From positions 15,433,501-15,497,500 of the forward strand of contig NC_068559.1 in NCBI RefSeq assembly GCF_022201045.2: a stretch of 64,000 bases of DNA. Reading direction: 5' to 3'. This DNA comes from Citrus sinensis. Lineage: Eukaryota > Streptophyta > Magnoliopsida > Sapindales > Rutaceae. Below the pieces are notes generated by a model that was given only the letters and a program-made list of their open reading frames with translations, was not told the DNA's origin and searched no databases. Below are positions 43,679 through 56,545 of the stretch, one piece after another. Position 1 is the stretch's first letter. The number at the start of each line of letters is the position of its first letter. The translations under genes were made by a program, and so were the position numbers.

Positions 43679-44573
43679 AATTTTGTTGATTGGGATGATA
43701 TAGAGTTGTAGAATAATGCTGATTTATTTATAGAGAAGTTTATATTTATAATAAAGAATGTGAACGTATATAACATATGTAGTAAACCGAAACATATTCT
43801 TTTTTTGGCATTCTGTTTTGATCTTGATTTTTGGTTGTATGGATACATCAATCTCTGGCAACTTTGTCATGACTAAACGTCACTTATCAAGAAAGCACTT
43901 TCAAAAAGTATGCAACTTGAAGGCATTGGCAGTTGTGATGACATTTGCAAATCCAGAAAAAATTATTTACAGCGTTTGTAAAAGAATGCGTTTTTGCATG
44001 AAATTTTATGTAAAAATCTGCACTTGTGCATTTTCAATATCCTTGAGATTTAAAAAGTAACTCACTAGTGTGAATGAAAAGATTGACAAGCTCTTGTTAT
44101 AGAAAATTTGATGCATGAACATGCAAACATTATAATTCCATTTGTTATTATGATACAAGAAAAGTAATATTACAATTTTCTCACAATTTTTCTTGAAAAA
44201 AAATATTAATAATTGCGCCTGATATTCAAAACCCATGAAGGCCTAAATCAACTTGCTTCGAGTCACGCAAATAAGTACATGTGCCTTCAATTGTTCTTGT
44301 GTGTTAGAAATGAAATGTATATGGATATGGTGGAACCAAAACTTATAGTAAAACAGTTCCTCTGTTTACAAATTTGGTTAGGGAAAGAGATCAATCAAGA
44401 AAAGTTATTGAGGTTAGATAGCCAAATATACATAAGCTTCCATGCAACTTGAGATTTATAGGAGTATACTACATGTGCAATCCCATGCAAGGCTGCTGGC
44501 TCTATTTTGAATCTTGTAGAAGTGGTGAATGAATTAGGTCCACTCTTCCTATTACTTTTTCAATGTCATGTTG
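43679..44573. other. Intergenic, promoter side of the 43139 gene
   Basis: No further gene recognised; the short open frames here show no protein family features. Confidence 0.5.
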
Positions 44574-44576
44574 TTA

Positions 44577-45222
44577 GGGTGTGTTTGGTTGATGTATTAA
44601 AATTCCTCATTGTTTTAAATTTATACAGGCCCATGTTTGGTAGATAAAATACTACAGCAACACTACATTATTGAGCCAAGCTAATGCAGCAAACTGCCGC
44701 ATTAGCTAAACCCGACTGTGAGTCGGGTTTAAGCTAATGCGGCAACTCCGCTTACGTTTTTTTTTTTTTTTGTCCTTTAACGTTTTCACTTTTCACGTGC
44801 TTTTGCTTTGACTTTCGTTTCCTTTGCTTTAACTTTTGCTTTTGCTTATTAATAAAATAATAATAAATAAATAAATATAATTTTTTAATTTAATAAAATA
44901 TTTTTTATTTTTTTTATTTTTTACATTATAATTATTAATAAATTTATAATTTTATTATAGCTAATAATAAATATTTAAATATAAATCAATTTCAATAAAT
45001 AATATTTAAAATTAATAATAGTATAAATATTAATATAATTTAAATATATTAATATAATCTTTTAATTTAAATTAATCACAAAAAATTAATACAGTACAAT
45101 GTAATACCAAACATTGTACAATATTATTATAATACAGTGTTAATGTAATACAGCATAATATAATACACCAGTATTAAAATAATGCAGTACAACATAATAC
45201 AATACATGTACCAAACGCACCC
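44577..45222. mobile_element. Tourist-like (PIF/Harbinger) MITE, 646 bp
   Basis: Ends GGGTGTGTTTGGT and ACCAAACGCACCC form inverted repeats. TTA flanks both sides (44574-44576 and 45223-45225), the Harbinger target duplication. The interior has AATACA/TAATAC repeats near the ends and an AT-rich core, with no coding capacity. Confidence 0.85.
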
Positions 45223-45645
45223 TTAGTGCATGGATGTTTGGAAATGTAATTAGATTTGGTATCCAAAATGTGTTTGATATATTATTTAGACACCTTCTTA
45301 ATTAATGAACTCCAAAAAAAGACGCTGAGACGAGTTGCAATGTCACAATTCCCAAAATGACTATCATAATTTATTTTCGAAAATATCCTTACAGGAAAAT
45401 TGATTAGTTAATTTAATATTTTAAAGATTTAAATTTTTAAAATTCTGAAACTAGTGAGTGAAATTTATGGGCATTGACTGTGCTTATTATTATCTCACCC
45501 CATCGTAATAGCTTTGATCAATATAAAATCTTTATCATATATACACAATATAATCTCTTTAAACTAAAATTTGATAAACTGATAATTTCAATTAAATAAA
45601 ATAATAATTTTTGCCAGTCCCGAATCGAGAGCCACATGTTAAATT

Positions 45646-45851
45646 TAGAGTAATAATACAGCCATAAACTCTTGTACAAACTTATTTTGTACAAACTTAT
45701 GTGGCATTAATTTATTGGTTAAATTAAATATCTCTTAGTCCACATGATTTATTTTCATTATTTTGTATTTTCATTCAACCAATAAATTGATGCCACATTA
45801 GTTTGTACAAAATAAGTTTGTACGAGAGTTTGTGACTGTATTATTACTCTA
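45646..45851. mobile_element. MITE with long inverted repeats, 206 bp
   Basis: The two halves are inverted copies over about 75 bp each: the left TAGAGTAATAATACAGCCAT pairs with the right end CTGTATTATTACTCTA, and the stretch GTACAAACTTATTTTGTACA recurs inverted. AATT flanks both sides (45642-45645 and 45852-45855). The sequence can fold into one long hairpin. Confidence 0.85.
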
Positions 45852-45855
45852 AATT

Positions 45856-46927
45856 AATAATTCATTAAATTTGTTAGATAACAATATTTAAAAAAATCTT
45901 ATTTATTCTATAGGATCTATTTTGCATAAATTAATAATTAACTATTTAAAACTACATACATAATATATGTATGTGATTTTCTTTATTGTATTAACTCAAT
46001 ACATTAAGCATTTCATTGGTTATTGTTGCTTTCTTTAAACCTTTTAAATGAAAAGTCATTATTATATTTTATATGCTATTTTAAGAGAAATAAGGGAGAG
46101 ATCGGCTTAATATGTTGCCTCCTAAAAGTCTCTTTTAATGGGTTACCATATAATTGTGATCCAGTCATGCAGTCTAGTCAAATAATTATCAAGTATCTGA
46201 TTCACTAAATTAAGATCAAATCATAATCTTACTATACAACTTGACAAATTCACTAAATTTTTGAATTATACTACCTCTATATTTCCTTTGAAAAAATCTA
46301 TTATGAGCATCATATTATCTTTATCAATGAATAAGTTATTAATTTATCGATAAATCAATAATTATTGTTTCATTGATATATTAATATTATCTAAATTAAT
46401 AGATTTTTCATAGTCTCAAGACTATTAATTTATTGAAGTTCTACTATAATTTTTAGCAAGGGTAAATGCTTTCTTTGTCCCAACAGTTTAAGTCAATAAC
46501 TTAGTTAGTCCCTCTATTTTAAATATTTTTCAAAGCCAATAACCTAGTTAGTCTCTATAGCTTCTAAGGAGAAAAAAAATATAAATATAAAAAAGTTAAT
46601 AGTATATAGTAAATATAATTTTTATAATAATTTTGATAAAATTAGCAAATGTAAAAAAAAAATTCATTATACAAATATAAAATCAAATCAAATTATCTTC
46701 CAACCTCCAGCGGTTAGTATTTACTAAATATTTTAGTACTATATCTTTTAAACAGTAGCTACGCTTCAAACATGTCTTATATCAATATCCTTGATCCATT
46801 AATTGACATAATATAATTTAAATAAATTTGACATACGAAAATATAGGAACTAAAGAATTATTTACAGTTTTCAACAATTGTTTCCAAGGAGGCCCATGTG
46901 TGGAATAATCTATTAGACTCCAATAAA
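45856..46927. other. AT-rich intergenic region
   Basis: Two similar pieces (AACTTAGTTAGTCCCTCTAT near 46499 and AACCTAGTTAGTCTCTATAG near 46541) suggest another decayed repeat. No gene. Confidence 0.45.
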
Positions 46928-46935
46928 CCACTATA

Positions 46936-47804
46936 TAGAGATGGCAAAATTACCCACCAACCCGCAAACCTATCTAAACACACCTGCAAAATCCCACCCG
47001 CTGTGGATAATTTTGCAAGCTGCGAGTGGGTTTGATATTTCAAACTTAAATCTACTACAGGTTGCAAGTAGGTTTGGTATTAAGAAAAAAATCTGCTAGG
47101 TACTAGCGCGGGAATCCACCAACATGCATTCTTTATTTTAATTATTTATATTTTTTATTTTAATCATAAAAATTACTTAAAAATTAATCATACATATATC
47201 TAAGTTAAAGTTTCTAATTCCTAATCCTAACTTATCTCACTGCAACATATAAGTAGAAATTTTACAATTTTTATTACTAATATTTTATTTTACTTTAATT
47301 GATTTTGTTTGTTTTGCCTTAACGATAATTATATAAAATTTACATGTTGATATTATTGATAATACTTGTATATTGATTAAAAGATGAAGTAAGGCATTGA
47401 TATTAGTGATGATGATTTGCCTATAATAGAAATATTTTGTGTTAGACTAATATATTTTGTGTATTTTTTATATGTTGAAATTTTAATTTCTTATTTACAT
47501 TGATAAAATTTAGAATTGAGTATTGTTTGCGGATTTTTAGGCTATTATTATATATTTATAGTTTGAATTATATAATTTAAGTTTTTATGTATTATTAATT
47601 GATTATAAATGAGAAAACCCGCAAAAAATCTATTGTGAGTTGCGTGTGAGTTTGGTAATTATTAAAACCCTGTAGAGGTCAGGTTTTTCTGAAAAAAATA
47701 AAAACTCACTGCAGGTTGTGGGCAGATTTAGTAATTTAAATTTTTTACAGGTGTAAGTTTAGTAATAATAAACCTACAGCGGACGGTACACATTAACATC
47801 TCTA
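46936..47804. mobile_element. Non-autonomous hAT-like element, 869 bp
   Basis: Ends TAGAGATGGC and ACATCTCTA are inverted. CCACTATA (46928-46935) and CCACTGTA (47805-47812) form an 8-bp target duplication with one mismatch. Subterminal CCCGCAAACC and GGTTTGGTA-type repeats resemble those of the 15041 element, but more decayed. Confidence 0.85.
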
Positions 47805-47812
47805 CCACTGTA

Positions 47813-48221
47813 CAACGGCCGGGATTTCAAGATAAACCACCACCATTGTTGACTAGGTTGATGGGCGTGCATGACTCTCAATGGTGAAGGCAGGGCAACC
47901 CAAATTATTATTATTATTTTTTAATCGACTACATTCTATTTGCTTCAGAGGTATGCTAATGATCCTTATGGCGATCATCCTTATTAGGAGCATCCTACAT
48001 TAGTATACTTCGTCCATCCGATGGGTGTCCCTAGTGCATCTGTTGGGCCTCTTTAGCAAGTCTTATGGACGTCTTTTGTTTAGTTGACCTTGTGAAATCT
48101 ATGACACTTTCCTTCATCCTCTTGTTGATCCCTTAAGGGGCCTTCGGATCATCCCAGAGGTGAAGCCCACAATGGACTAACAATAACAATAACAATAACC
48201 ATAATAATAACAATAATAATA

Positions 48222-48274
<53 letters not shown>

Positions 48275-48908
48275 AATAATAATAATAATAATAATAATCA
48301 ATTACAAATTATCCTAATTAAAACCTATATTAAAAAATAAAAAATTCTCAACTAGCAACCTAATATGTTGATCCAATTTCTCCAAATCGCAAAAATAAAA
48401 TACATCTTATGAAACTTATTTAGACAACACATCAAATAAGTTGGAAATGAGTTTCTTTGAGATTGCACGGTTGTCCATATTAAAAGAGAAAATGCTGATA
48501 ATATCGATTCAGATATGATAATAGGTGAGTTTTCTTTTTTGAAGAATTGTAGGATAAAACTTTGATTTTTTTAATTCATGTTGTACTTTTATTATTAGTT
48601 CTTTGCTTATGTATTGTATTTCAATAATTTTGTTTATAGGACAACCGTTTCGAAGAGTAAGACTTATATTAGGTGCATCTTAAATTCTTATTAATAAATT
48701 CTCTCATATGATAGAAAAGCATTTAATTAATAAAAGAGTAACGATATTTAACCCCCTTAACTCTTCTCATTAGCCCTCGTTATTCAATTAATACTTAATA
48801 CCACTTATTTTGAAAATTACCCTTATTAAGAAATAAATATTTTTTTTTCTTCTTTTCACTCTTATCTCCTTTGCACTCACTCTTCATTCAGCCACAATTA
48901 ATATTATC
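47813..48908. other. Intergenic with a trinucleotide repeat
   Basis: Holds the (AAC/AAT)/(GAT) microsatellite at 48181-48299. No gene. Confidence 0.5.
48181..48299. repeat. Compound trinucleotide microsatellite
   Basis: CAATAA-type units, then about 17 GAT units (48222-48273), then AAT units. Confidence 0.95.
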
Positions 48909-48916
48909 ACTACCAT

Positions 48917-50671
48917 TAGGGATGGCAATGAGGAGGGGACTGACATCCCCTACCCATTCTCAATGTTTTGCATATGCCCCTATCTCCTCTCCATCCCCAT
49001 TAGAATTATATGACCCCAAAATAACTTATATGCTTTTCGTTTTTGAACTCAATTTAATCGTATTAACCCAAAATTATATGAAATAAAGTGATAATAATCA
49101 TGAATGGGTCTGATTTCATTCTACTTAGTCAAACTTTTGGTAAATATAATATTCAAATAATGTGATTTTTATACAATATTAGCACGGGTGTTGTCCATAA
49201 GCAATGATACCTTTTGGCCACCAACTATGGCGCAATGAAGCCACGTGTGAGGTTGCTAGTTGACGTCGCGACGAGCTAGGCTACTCAGCCATCGATAACG
49301 TGACATGCTACTGGACTATAATGTAGGGATGATAATTTAACCCGAACTCGGACAAACCCGGATAATTCGAACCGGGTTCAACCCACACCGAAATAAAATT
49401 AATCCGAAATTAATTTTATCAACCCGCATATATACGGGTCTGGTTATGGGTTTGGGTTTGGGTAAACTCGGAAATCCGAAACCCGGGCCCAGATATATTT
49501 ATCTTAATATTATTTTTAATTATTTTTATAATATAAATAGGAAAGAAAAATCAGCCTTGAGTCACACTTCTACAGCCCCAGCCACCAAACCAAAGCCATT
49601 CTTTTCCTTCCTCTTCAACTCCTTCTCTTTCATCTAATCTTCATCATCTTCACACTTTCACAGTTGCCCTAGCCAAAGCAAAGTATTATTTTCCTCTCTC
49701 TTCAACTCTTCTTTTCATCGAATCATTGTCGTCACTTTTTATTATTTTGCCACCTTCACTGTGTTTCACGTTCATCATCATCACTGGTCGTCGCTTGTCT
49801 ATCTATTTCATGGGTTTTGGTTGATGTTTGTCTGCCTTTGCGATTGTAATCGCGGCTGTGGCGCTGTGTTCATCATCATCATCATCATTGGCCTCCATTC
49901 GTTGCTTCACCGAAGGCATATCCTTAAAGTTCGTAAAAATTAAATCGTGAATCGTCAGTTTGAATTATAGATCTATGTTATGGATTTGTATTTGTGAATG
50001 TTTTATTGCTTTGAATCATTGAAATTAGAATATGTATTTGCGTTTGATCTTTTAAATTAGAATCTTGATTTGTATGCGGATCTTTTTATTTCCGGAGGCA
50101 ATAAATCCAAGTTTAAATTCGGATCCAAAACTGGAAAGGCCAAACCCGGACCTGGACCCAAATTTTGCCATCCCTACTATAATGAGATGAGGACGAGTTA
50201 GGTGCTGGTTATGACGCGAATAATTTAGAAATGATGAGTAAGATTGTGAGAGAGTGACTGGCATTTGATTTATAAATTGTGGGCTTATAGGATTGTAGGC
50301 TTTGGGTTGTAGTTAAGTATAAAATTACATTAAACTTTTTATATTAACTAATATTTATATTATTTGTATAAATATTTTGATATTTGTTATTTACACTAAT
50401 ATTTAATATTTTACAATTTTAATTTTATTAGTTATTCACTCATAATTAAAAAATAAAAATAAAATTAAAAATTAAAACAAGGAATGGGGAAATTGGAAGG
50501 AGATAGAGATTCCACCTAATCTTCGTTTTTTTCTCGAATAAGAAATTGGATAAAAAATCGTCTCCATTCTTTTTCTGAGTAAGAAATTAGGTATAAAATC
50601 ATACCCATACCCTCCTTAAATAGGGAAAACCCCAAAGATTCCCTTGTCAGTGGGTAATTTTGCCATCCCCA
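48917..50671. mobile_element. Non-autonomous hAT-like element (outer), 1755 bp
   Basis: Left end TAGGGATGGCAAT and right end ATTTTGCCATCCCCA are inverted. The flanks ACTACCAT (48909-48916) and ACAACCAT (50672-50679) are an 8-bp duplication with one mismatch. It is split by the complete element at 49324-50176. Confidence 0.82.
49324..50176. mobile_element. Non-autonomous hAT-like element (nested), 853 bp
   Basis: Ends TAGGGATGATAATTT and AAATTTTGCCATCCCTA are inverted. A perfect 8-bp target duplication CTATAATG flanks it (49316-49323 and 50177-50184), inside the 48917-50671 element. Its core has a CT-rich, leader-like stretch (about 49560-49700). The perfect duplication shows it is younger than its host element. 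Confidence 0.92.
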
Positions 50672-50757
50672 ACAACCATATACGAGTGATTTTAAAGAAA
50701 ATGATATACATCCCATTGCAACACTAGCCACCCTGCTTCACACTAGAGCAAAGAATT

Positions 50758-51430
50758 GTTGCGCCTCATGACAAATGATGCAGAGCAAAGCCACCATGCC
50801 ACACCACGTGTCTGCATCATGCCATGTCATCAAGGAAGCCACCTATCACGAACCGCTCAAATCTCCTACAATTGGAGGATAATTCAACACACACGGGTTC
50901 GTTTAGCAAAAGTCCGCCTAGACGTGGAGCGCGCTTAGCAACAAAGGGAAGATACACTTAGAAGTGGGATGCGCTCAGAAATGGACCGCCAACACAACAA
51001 ACCATGGTGCGCTTAGCAAATCACCCAAGTCCAGCCCAAGATTTAGAATTCTCTACAATTGTAAATTAACTAGAAGTTTATAGATTTCTTCACTTAGACC
51101 CCTAGGATATTTATGCAAGTTGGAACTCTCTAAACCTAGCACCCTAACACCTATAAATAGGGTTGAGCCCCCTCATTTACCCAACAACCACACCACACAC
51201 ACAAACACTCCAACACATACACAAGCTCTCTAGCTCTCTTGTAATTTATTCTTTAGTGTGTAATAAAATATATTTTGGCCATATTGCTCTATTCTCTTTA
51301 GCATTTTCGCAAGCATTCTTTCTTTACTAGTTTGAGAAGTGTTCTAGGCTTACTTTGCGATTTATGTGCTAAAAGTTGCCTAAGTGCCGCACGGATTTGC
51401 TGCGCATACTCATCCTGTGACACATCGCTT
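50758..51430 (+). mobile_element. Possible solo LTR
   Basis: A promoter-like block with CCTATAAATAGGGTTGAGCC near 51150, a CA-rich leader, and a GTAATAAAATA polyadenylation-like signal near 51260 resembles a plant retrotransposon LTR. I could not find matching target duplications or a primer site, so the borders are estimates. Confidence 0.35.
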
Positions 51431-51439
51431 GCATACCAC

Positions 51440-53332
51440 AAAGCAAACCCATTTTTGAATTTCTGGCAAATTTCATTTCATGTTTTCTTTGTAAAAATAT
51501 AATCTTTTTTTAATAATTAATATATTTTAATTTGTATAAAATATTGTAAAAGAATTATTGATCTCTTTTGATACTTAATAAGGATTTTAATATTTCTTTA
51601 AAGAATTTTGCATGGCTGAAACTTTGAAATGAAGCTAGAAGCTTTGATTTGGTTCCTTCTTAAAAAAAGGTTTAGTCCTGGTACTTTGAAATTTGCTAGG
51701 ATGGTTTGTTATTGTTAATTCAATTTTATAATCTTGCTTTATGGGTTTTGAACTTAATTGAGAGAAAGATAGTGAAATTACTTCCAAAAGAAAAAAAGTT
51801 TTCATTGAAGTAAGGGTATTTTTAGAAATATGCTATATTAATTTTAAAAGTGGGAGTTAGCCAAATAAAATGAAAGGGTAAAATATGGTGAAATATCACT
51901 ATTCTTAAAAAAAATGTGGACCTATTGAATTTTAAAAAAATACTCTGAAAACTCTAATTTTAATATAATTTATTACAAATACTCCTTGCATAAATTACTA
52001 TAAGATATTGCGTGCTAAGTATAACATCATTACTTTAAGCATTTATAAAACAAGTCTATTATTCAATATATAATTTATTTTCATAAACCCTAAATCTTTT
52101 ATTCCTAACATTTTTGGCTTTCGAATTCAAAAGAAATTAAAAATTAAACCCCAAACTTCTTCTTTCTTCTTTTTCCATTGTACAACAAACCTTATTAAAC
52201 ATTTTCTTATTCTTTCTCGATTTCACAAAGTTGTTTCTTAGGAGCAAAAACAACATTGAACACATTCTTTAATAAACAATAATTAATTACTAAAATTGTG
52301 TTAAAGAATTTTTTAAGACTTAAATTGATTTCAGTGTTATAAATATATGCTAATTTTTTAAAAAATTTTCTTTAGGTGTGCTGAGTAATATTATTGGTGT
52401 TTTGAGTAAAAAAAATATAATTAATTTAATTGATTTAGGTAAAGATTTTTTAAGTTTTTTAAAGAGTATACAAAATAAAACTCATTTATAAAATAAGTAG
52501 AGTGTTTAGAATAATTTTTAACCTCATCCTTAAAAAAGAAAAAAAAATCCCACTGTAAAAGTGTTGCAGGCATGGCCACTGGATCAGTGTAACTCGATCT
52601 TCATACTTATGGTGATCATCCTTTTGGCAATTATCCTTCGAAGAACTCTTGAACCGATCTAAATTCCTCTTCCTTGTCTTCATGTAAGCCGCCTTGTCAT
52701 TCTCGTAAAATGACAAGTGTCTTTGTTCTATTGGACCGAAATTAACCTCTAATACTTTGTATAATTAAATTAAGAGTGCTGCTATTTACCCTGAATGCTA
52801 ACCCCGATTTGCGCCCCGAAAGACAAAACGACGTCGTTTCCTTCTGCTTTTTAATTTAAGCCAAAAAAGGTGGGCAGCACGTGGGTGAGCATATGCTTCA
52901 ATTAATTTGGAACCAAAACGATGTTGCCAGTTCTTGCTTTATCCTTCTTTTTGCTTTCCTTTCCAACCACAACACTCGGCACCCAGAACTTCCACAAACT
53001 GCAAACTGCAAAACATTTCCATATGCTAGCTCCAACCACAATCATTTTTCGCAGACCATTTCCATATGCTAGCTCTTTATGCATGTGACCGAACACAACT
53101 TTCATGTGTCTGTCTGCTTGTGTATATAGGATGGAAACTTATATGGATTTCTCCAATCACCTGAATGATTGTATTCTCAAATATTGCTTGCGGATTCATG
53201 TGATTTGCTGTTCCAAATGATTATGTTGAAGTCTTTGACACTGATTTGGGAAGGCTGTTGGTTTTAATTTTGTTCACTATTAGAGCTTGTAGGAAAAAAC
53301 ACAAACACAATGAGTTAAACAAATAAAACTAG
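51440..53332. other. AT-rich intergenic region
   Basis: No gene seen. A perfect 14-bp palindrome AAACGACGTCGTTT lies at 52826-52839 and a G-box core CACGTG near 52878. A short repeat ATTTCCATATGCTAGCTC occurs twice near 53015-53070. Confidence 0.5.
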
Positions 53333-54568
53333 TAGGGGTGGGCAAACGGTTCGGTTTTTGCCGAACCGAATCGAACCGAACCGAAAAATTTTGATTCGGT
53401 TCGGTTTGGTTCTATGAGCAAAAACTGAATGGTTTAAAAAATACTGAACCGATTGGTTTTTGTTCGGTTCGGTTTAAAACTGAACTGAACCAAAAAACCG
53501 ATCGGTTCGGTTCAATTTAATTACAAAATATTTAAAGTGAAATATATAAATTTAAAATCAAATTTCAATCACAAAAAATCAAAACCCTAAATTGGAAATC
53601 ACAAATTCACGATTGCATCTATATTGTTGCCCTCGCCTCTCTCCCTCGTGCCTCTCCCTCGCGTTTCTCTCTCTCCTCACGGTGCAGCTCCTCAGTGGCG
53701 GCACCACCCCTCGGCAGTATCTTCCCCCTCTGCGCGTGCATGGGGCGGTTCGGCTCAGCCCCTCTCGGTCTCTTCCTCGCGTCTCTCCCTCGCCTCACAC
53801 CAGGGTCAGCGCCTAGCACAGCCCCTCAGTAGTAGCACAGCCCTCAAGCACAGTGATGCCGTCGTTAACCCTCGCACACGGTCATCTTGGTTGCTGCAGC
53901 TGCAGCTTGTGGGTGTCTTTTTTTCTTTTAAATTTATGCCATGGCACGTTTTTTTTTTTTTAATTTTCCTTAATAACTTGAGGTTTTGGGTCCATGGTAA
54001 TGGTGTTGGATCAATACCCAACATCTCATTCTGCCTCAAATCTCAATCAATTTCAAGCAAGTTAGGAGCTATCTAAGTTAAAGCATCTGTAAGGTACATA
54101 TGCTGCTTCAGCTAACCCCCAACCTTGCATTTGCATTACTTTTTCTCTGTAAGTCAGGACACGTGTGCTATTTGCTTTGGGTGTGTATGTTACAGATGGT
54201 GTAACATAGCAACATCCTGCAAGTTAATATTATATGCATGCTCTTAACTAATTTTAGTTTCTTGTTATTTTAAAATCATCAAAACGGAAATGTTGTTACT
54301 GTAGTTATACAAGTTAAAATAAACTTATAATTAAACAGAAATGTTGAATATTTGCTAAGCTAAATATTGTGATTAAATAGAAATGTTGTTACCGAACCAA
54401 ACCGAACCGAATTTAGGAACCGAACCGAACCGAATTTAGGAACCGAAATATTTTGGTTCGGTTCCTAAATTCGGTTCGAATTCGGTTCATCTTCTAAAGA
54501 ACCGATTGATTTTGGTTCGGTTCGGTTCGGGTCCCAAACCGAACCGAACCGACTATTGCCCACCCCTA
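53333..54568. mobile_element. Non-autonomous hAT-like element, 1236 bp
   Basis: TAGGGGTGGGCAA and TTGCCCACCCCTA are perfect 13-bp inverted ends. Both subterminal regions are packed with CGGTTCGGTT / AACCGAACCG repeats. The 8-bp target duplication is not clear; ACTAGT and ACCAGT flank the ends with one mismatch. The GC-rich centre (53630-53900) has short open frames without a transposase. Confidence 0.88.
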
Positions 54569-56476
54569 CCAGTAGGTAAATTAACTGAAGCAACACTGGA
54601 AATTACAACTGAAAACAACAGGGAAAAGAAAAATCAAAATAGAAAAATGAAATCCGAGGCCTGCACTGAACAGTTTCCTTTAAATTAATTTACCCCAACT
54701 GAAGTGCTTTAGGTCTGCTGGTAGCTGTTTCCCAGGATATAATGGACACAAATTTTCGGTCAAGCACAGACAGGTAATTCCGGCGAACTACAACAGTGGC
54801 AAACTCGATAAAAGAAAAACAGACGAAAGGAGGAAAGACAAAATTGCAAGTACTCTGTGTGCTGGTTTAATGTGTGTCTGAAAAATAAAAGAGGAGGTGC
54901 CTTTTTATATCTTTGGATTAAAAACGTGAAACTGTTACAACAAAAAATTTAAAAGGAAATAAAAAATGTGCCATGCAAGCTTGGATGATTTTGGCCTGAC
55001 ATTCGCGTAAGCAGGACGTGCGAGCGCACACGAGTTCAATCAAATCAGTCTTGGATTTGCACCCCCCTTGTGCACGAGCTTGTAGAGAGAGCCTCTATCC
55101 TTATAATTCTTACTTATGCATGGTTAAATGTTTATATATAAACACTAATCCCTAGGCTTCTTTTTTCCACATGGGATAAGCCTCATTTCCTTTCAAATTT
55201 CCAACTTCAAGGGTGAACTTTAAAAGACAATTTCTCATTCACCCAAACACTATTTTGAGAAAATAAATTTATATTTTTGAAGTATTAACGGAATAGAATC
55301 CGAACCTCATAATATTTCTCACTTTCGTTAAGTGGGACCCACTCAAAATATGCCCTCAAAATAGCATAAAGATTAAAGACATGCTATTTTTTCAACAGAG
55401 CTGTAGTACTTCTTGCATGTCTATTTCTTTTTCTTTTTTCATCTTCCCTATAATTTAATCAATTTTAAATGCACTAGATGCCACATGCTTTGTCTGCATA
55501 TTTGTCTCTGGGCATAGTCTGAAGGTGCTTTTGCCAACACAGAGCTGATTTAGGGAATGCCCATGGATCACTTGTAAGTGCCTGTTTTTTCATAAATCAC
55601 AAAATTTTAACATATCAAAACTTAATGATTCGTGAAAGTTGAGTGTTGAATTTAAACGCCAACTTGTACATGGGCTTTGGCATAAGGCAGCCAACAACGG
55701 TTCCTCAACGTAATCACTTGTTTGAAACGCGTTTCTGTTTGCAGGCGCAAGAACTATTGCTGCTGTTTGCAGAACAAAAAATGATTGCAGAACAAAAAGT
55801 AAAACGAAAGGAAAAAGCGTTTCTGTTGTAGTTCGTCAAAACGAGTCCAAAAGAAAAAAAAAAGCGTCGAAACGGTGCATTTCCTTTTAATTTCAAAATG
55901 GCGCATTTCATTAGGGGCGTAAGTCGGGCCAAATAACTTTTTCCTTAAATTAATTTAAATTTTCTAAAGCACATTGGAGAAAATATTTAGTGGATCACAA
56001 CAGAAAAATAATTATAAATCGGGCATACGTCTATCCAAGTTACGAGTTGAAATCTCTGCTTCATTTGAATGGCAGCTTTTTAACACTGATGGTGCTAAAA
56101 AACCAACGAACATGTATTTGCATTAATACAAAAAAATAAAATAAAGTTAACAGTAAATAAAAAAAATTCAACTTACGTAGGCAACAATGGTAACAAAATA
56201 TCATGCACGTCACACGTGCCTTTTTTGTGATTAAAAGAAAATCCGTTGCCACGTTGAAAGGGTCCATCGAATCGGAACCCACAACTATTAAACCAATCAC
56301 GTCGGCGCGTGATGCAAGTTTTATTTGACGCTAGCAATCTTTCGGTATTCCTCTCACGCGCGCTCTCTCTCTCTCTCTTCTTTCCGCACCGTAACGTCAA
56401 CTCATAAACACAACAACATACACTCTCACACAATTCGCCCCAAATTTTACTCTTTCTACCTGACTCTCTTAAACAA
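54569..56476. other. Intergenic, UPF1 promoter side
   Basis: No gene recognised. A CT-rich stretch (about 56360-56380) just before the UPF1 leader may be part of its core promoter. Confidence 0.5.
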
Positions 56477-56491
56477 AAACCCTAACCCTAA
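56477..56491 (+). promoter_or_regulatory. Telo-box in the UPF1 leader
   Basis: AAACCCTAACCCTAA lies 55 bp upstream of the UPF1 start codon. Telo-boxes of this form are common near the start sites of plant translation-related and housekeeping genes. Function here is inferred from position. Confidence 0.5.
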
Positions 56492-56545
56492 TTTTGAATC
56501 AGAAAACCACAAATAAAGCTACACGGTTTTCGGTTTTTTCATTCT

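Noticed and set aside
53592-54076. Overlapping Ser/Pro/Arg-rich open frames
   Set aside because: They lie in the GC-rich core of a hAT-like element in several frames at once; low complexity rather than a protein.
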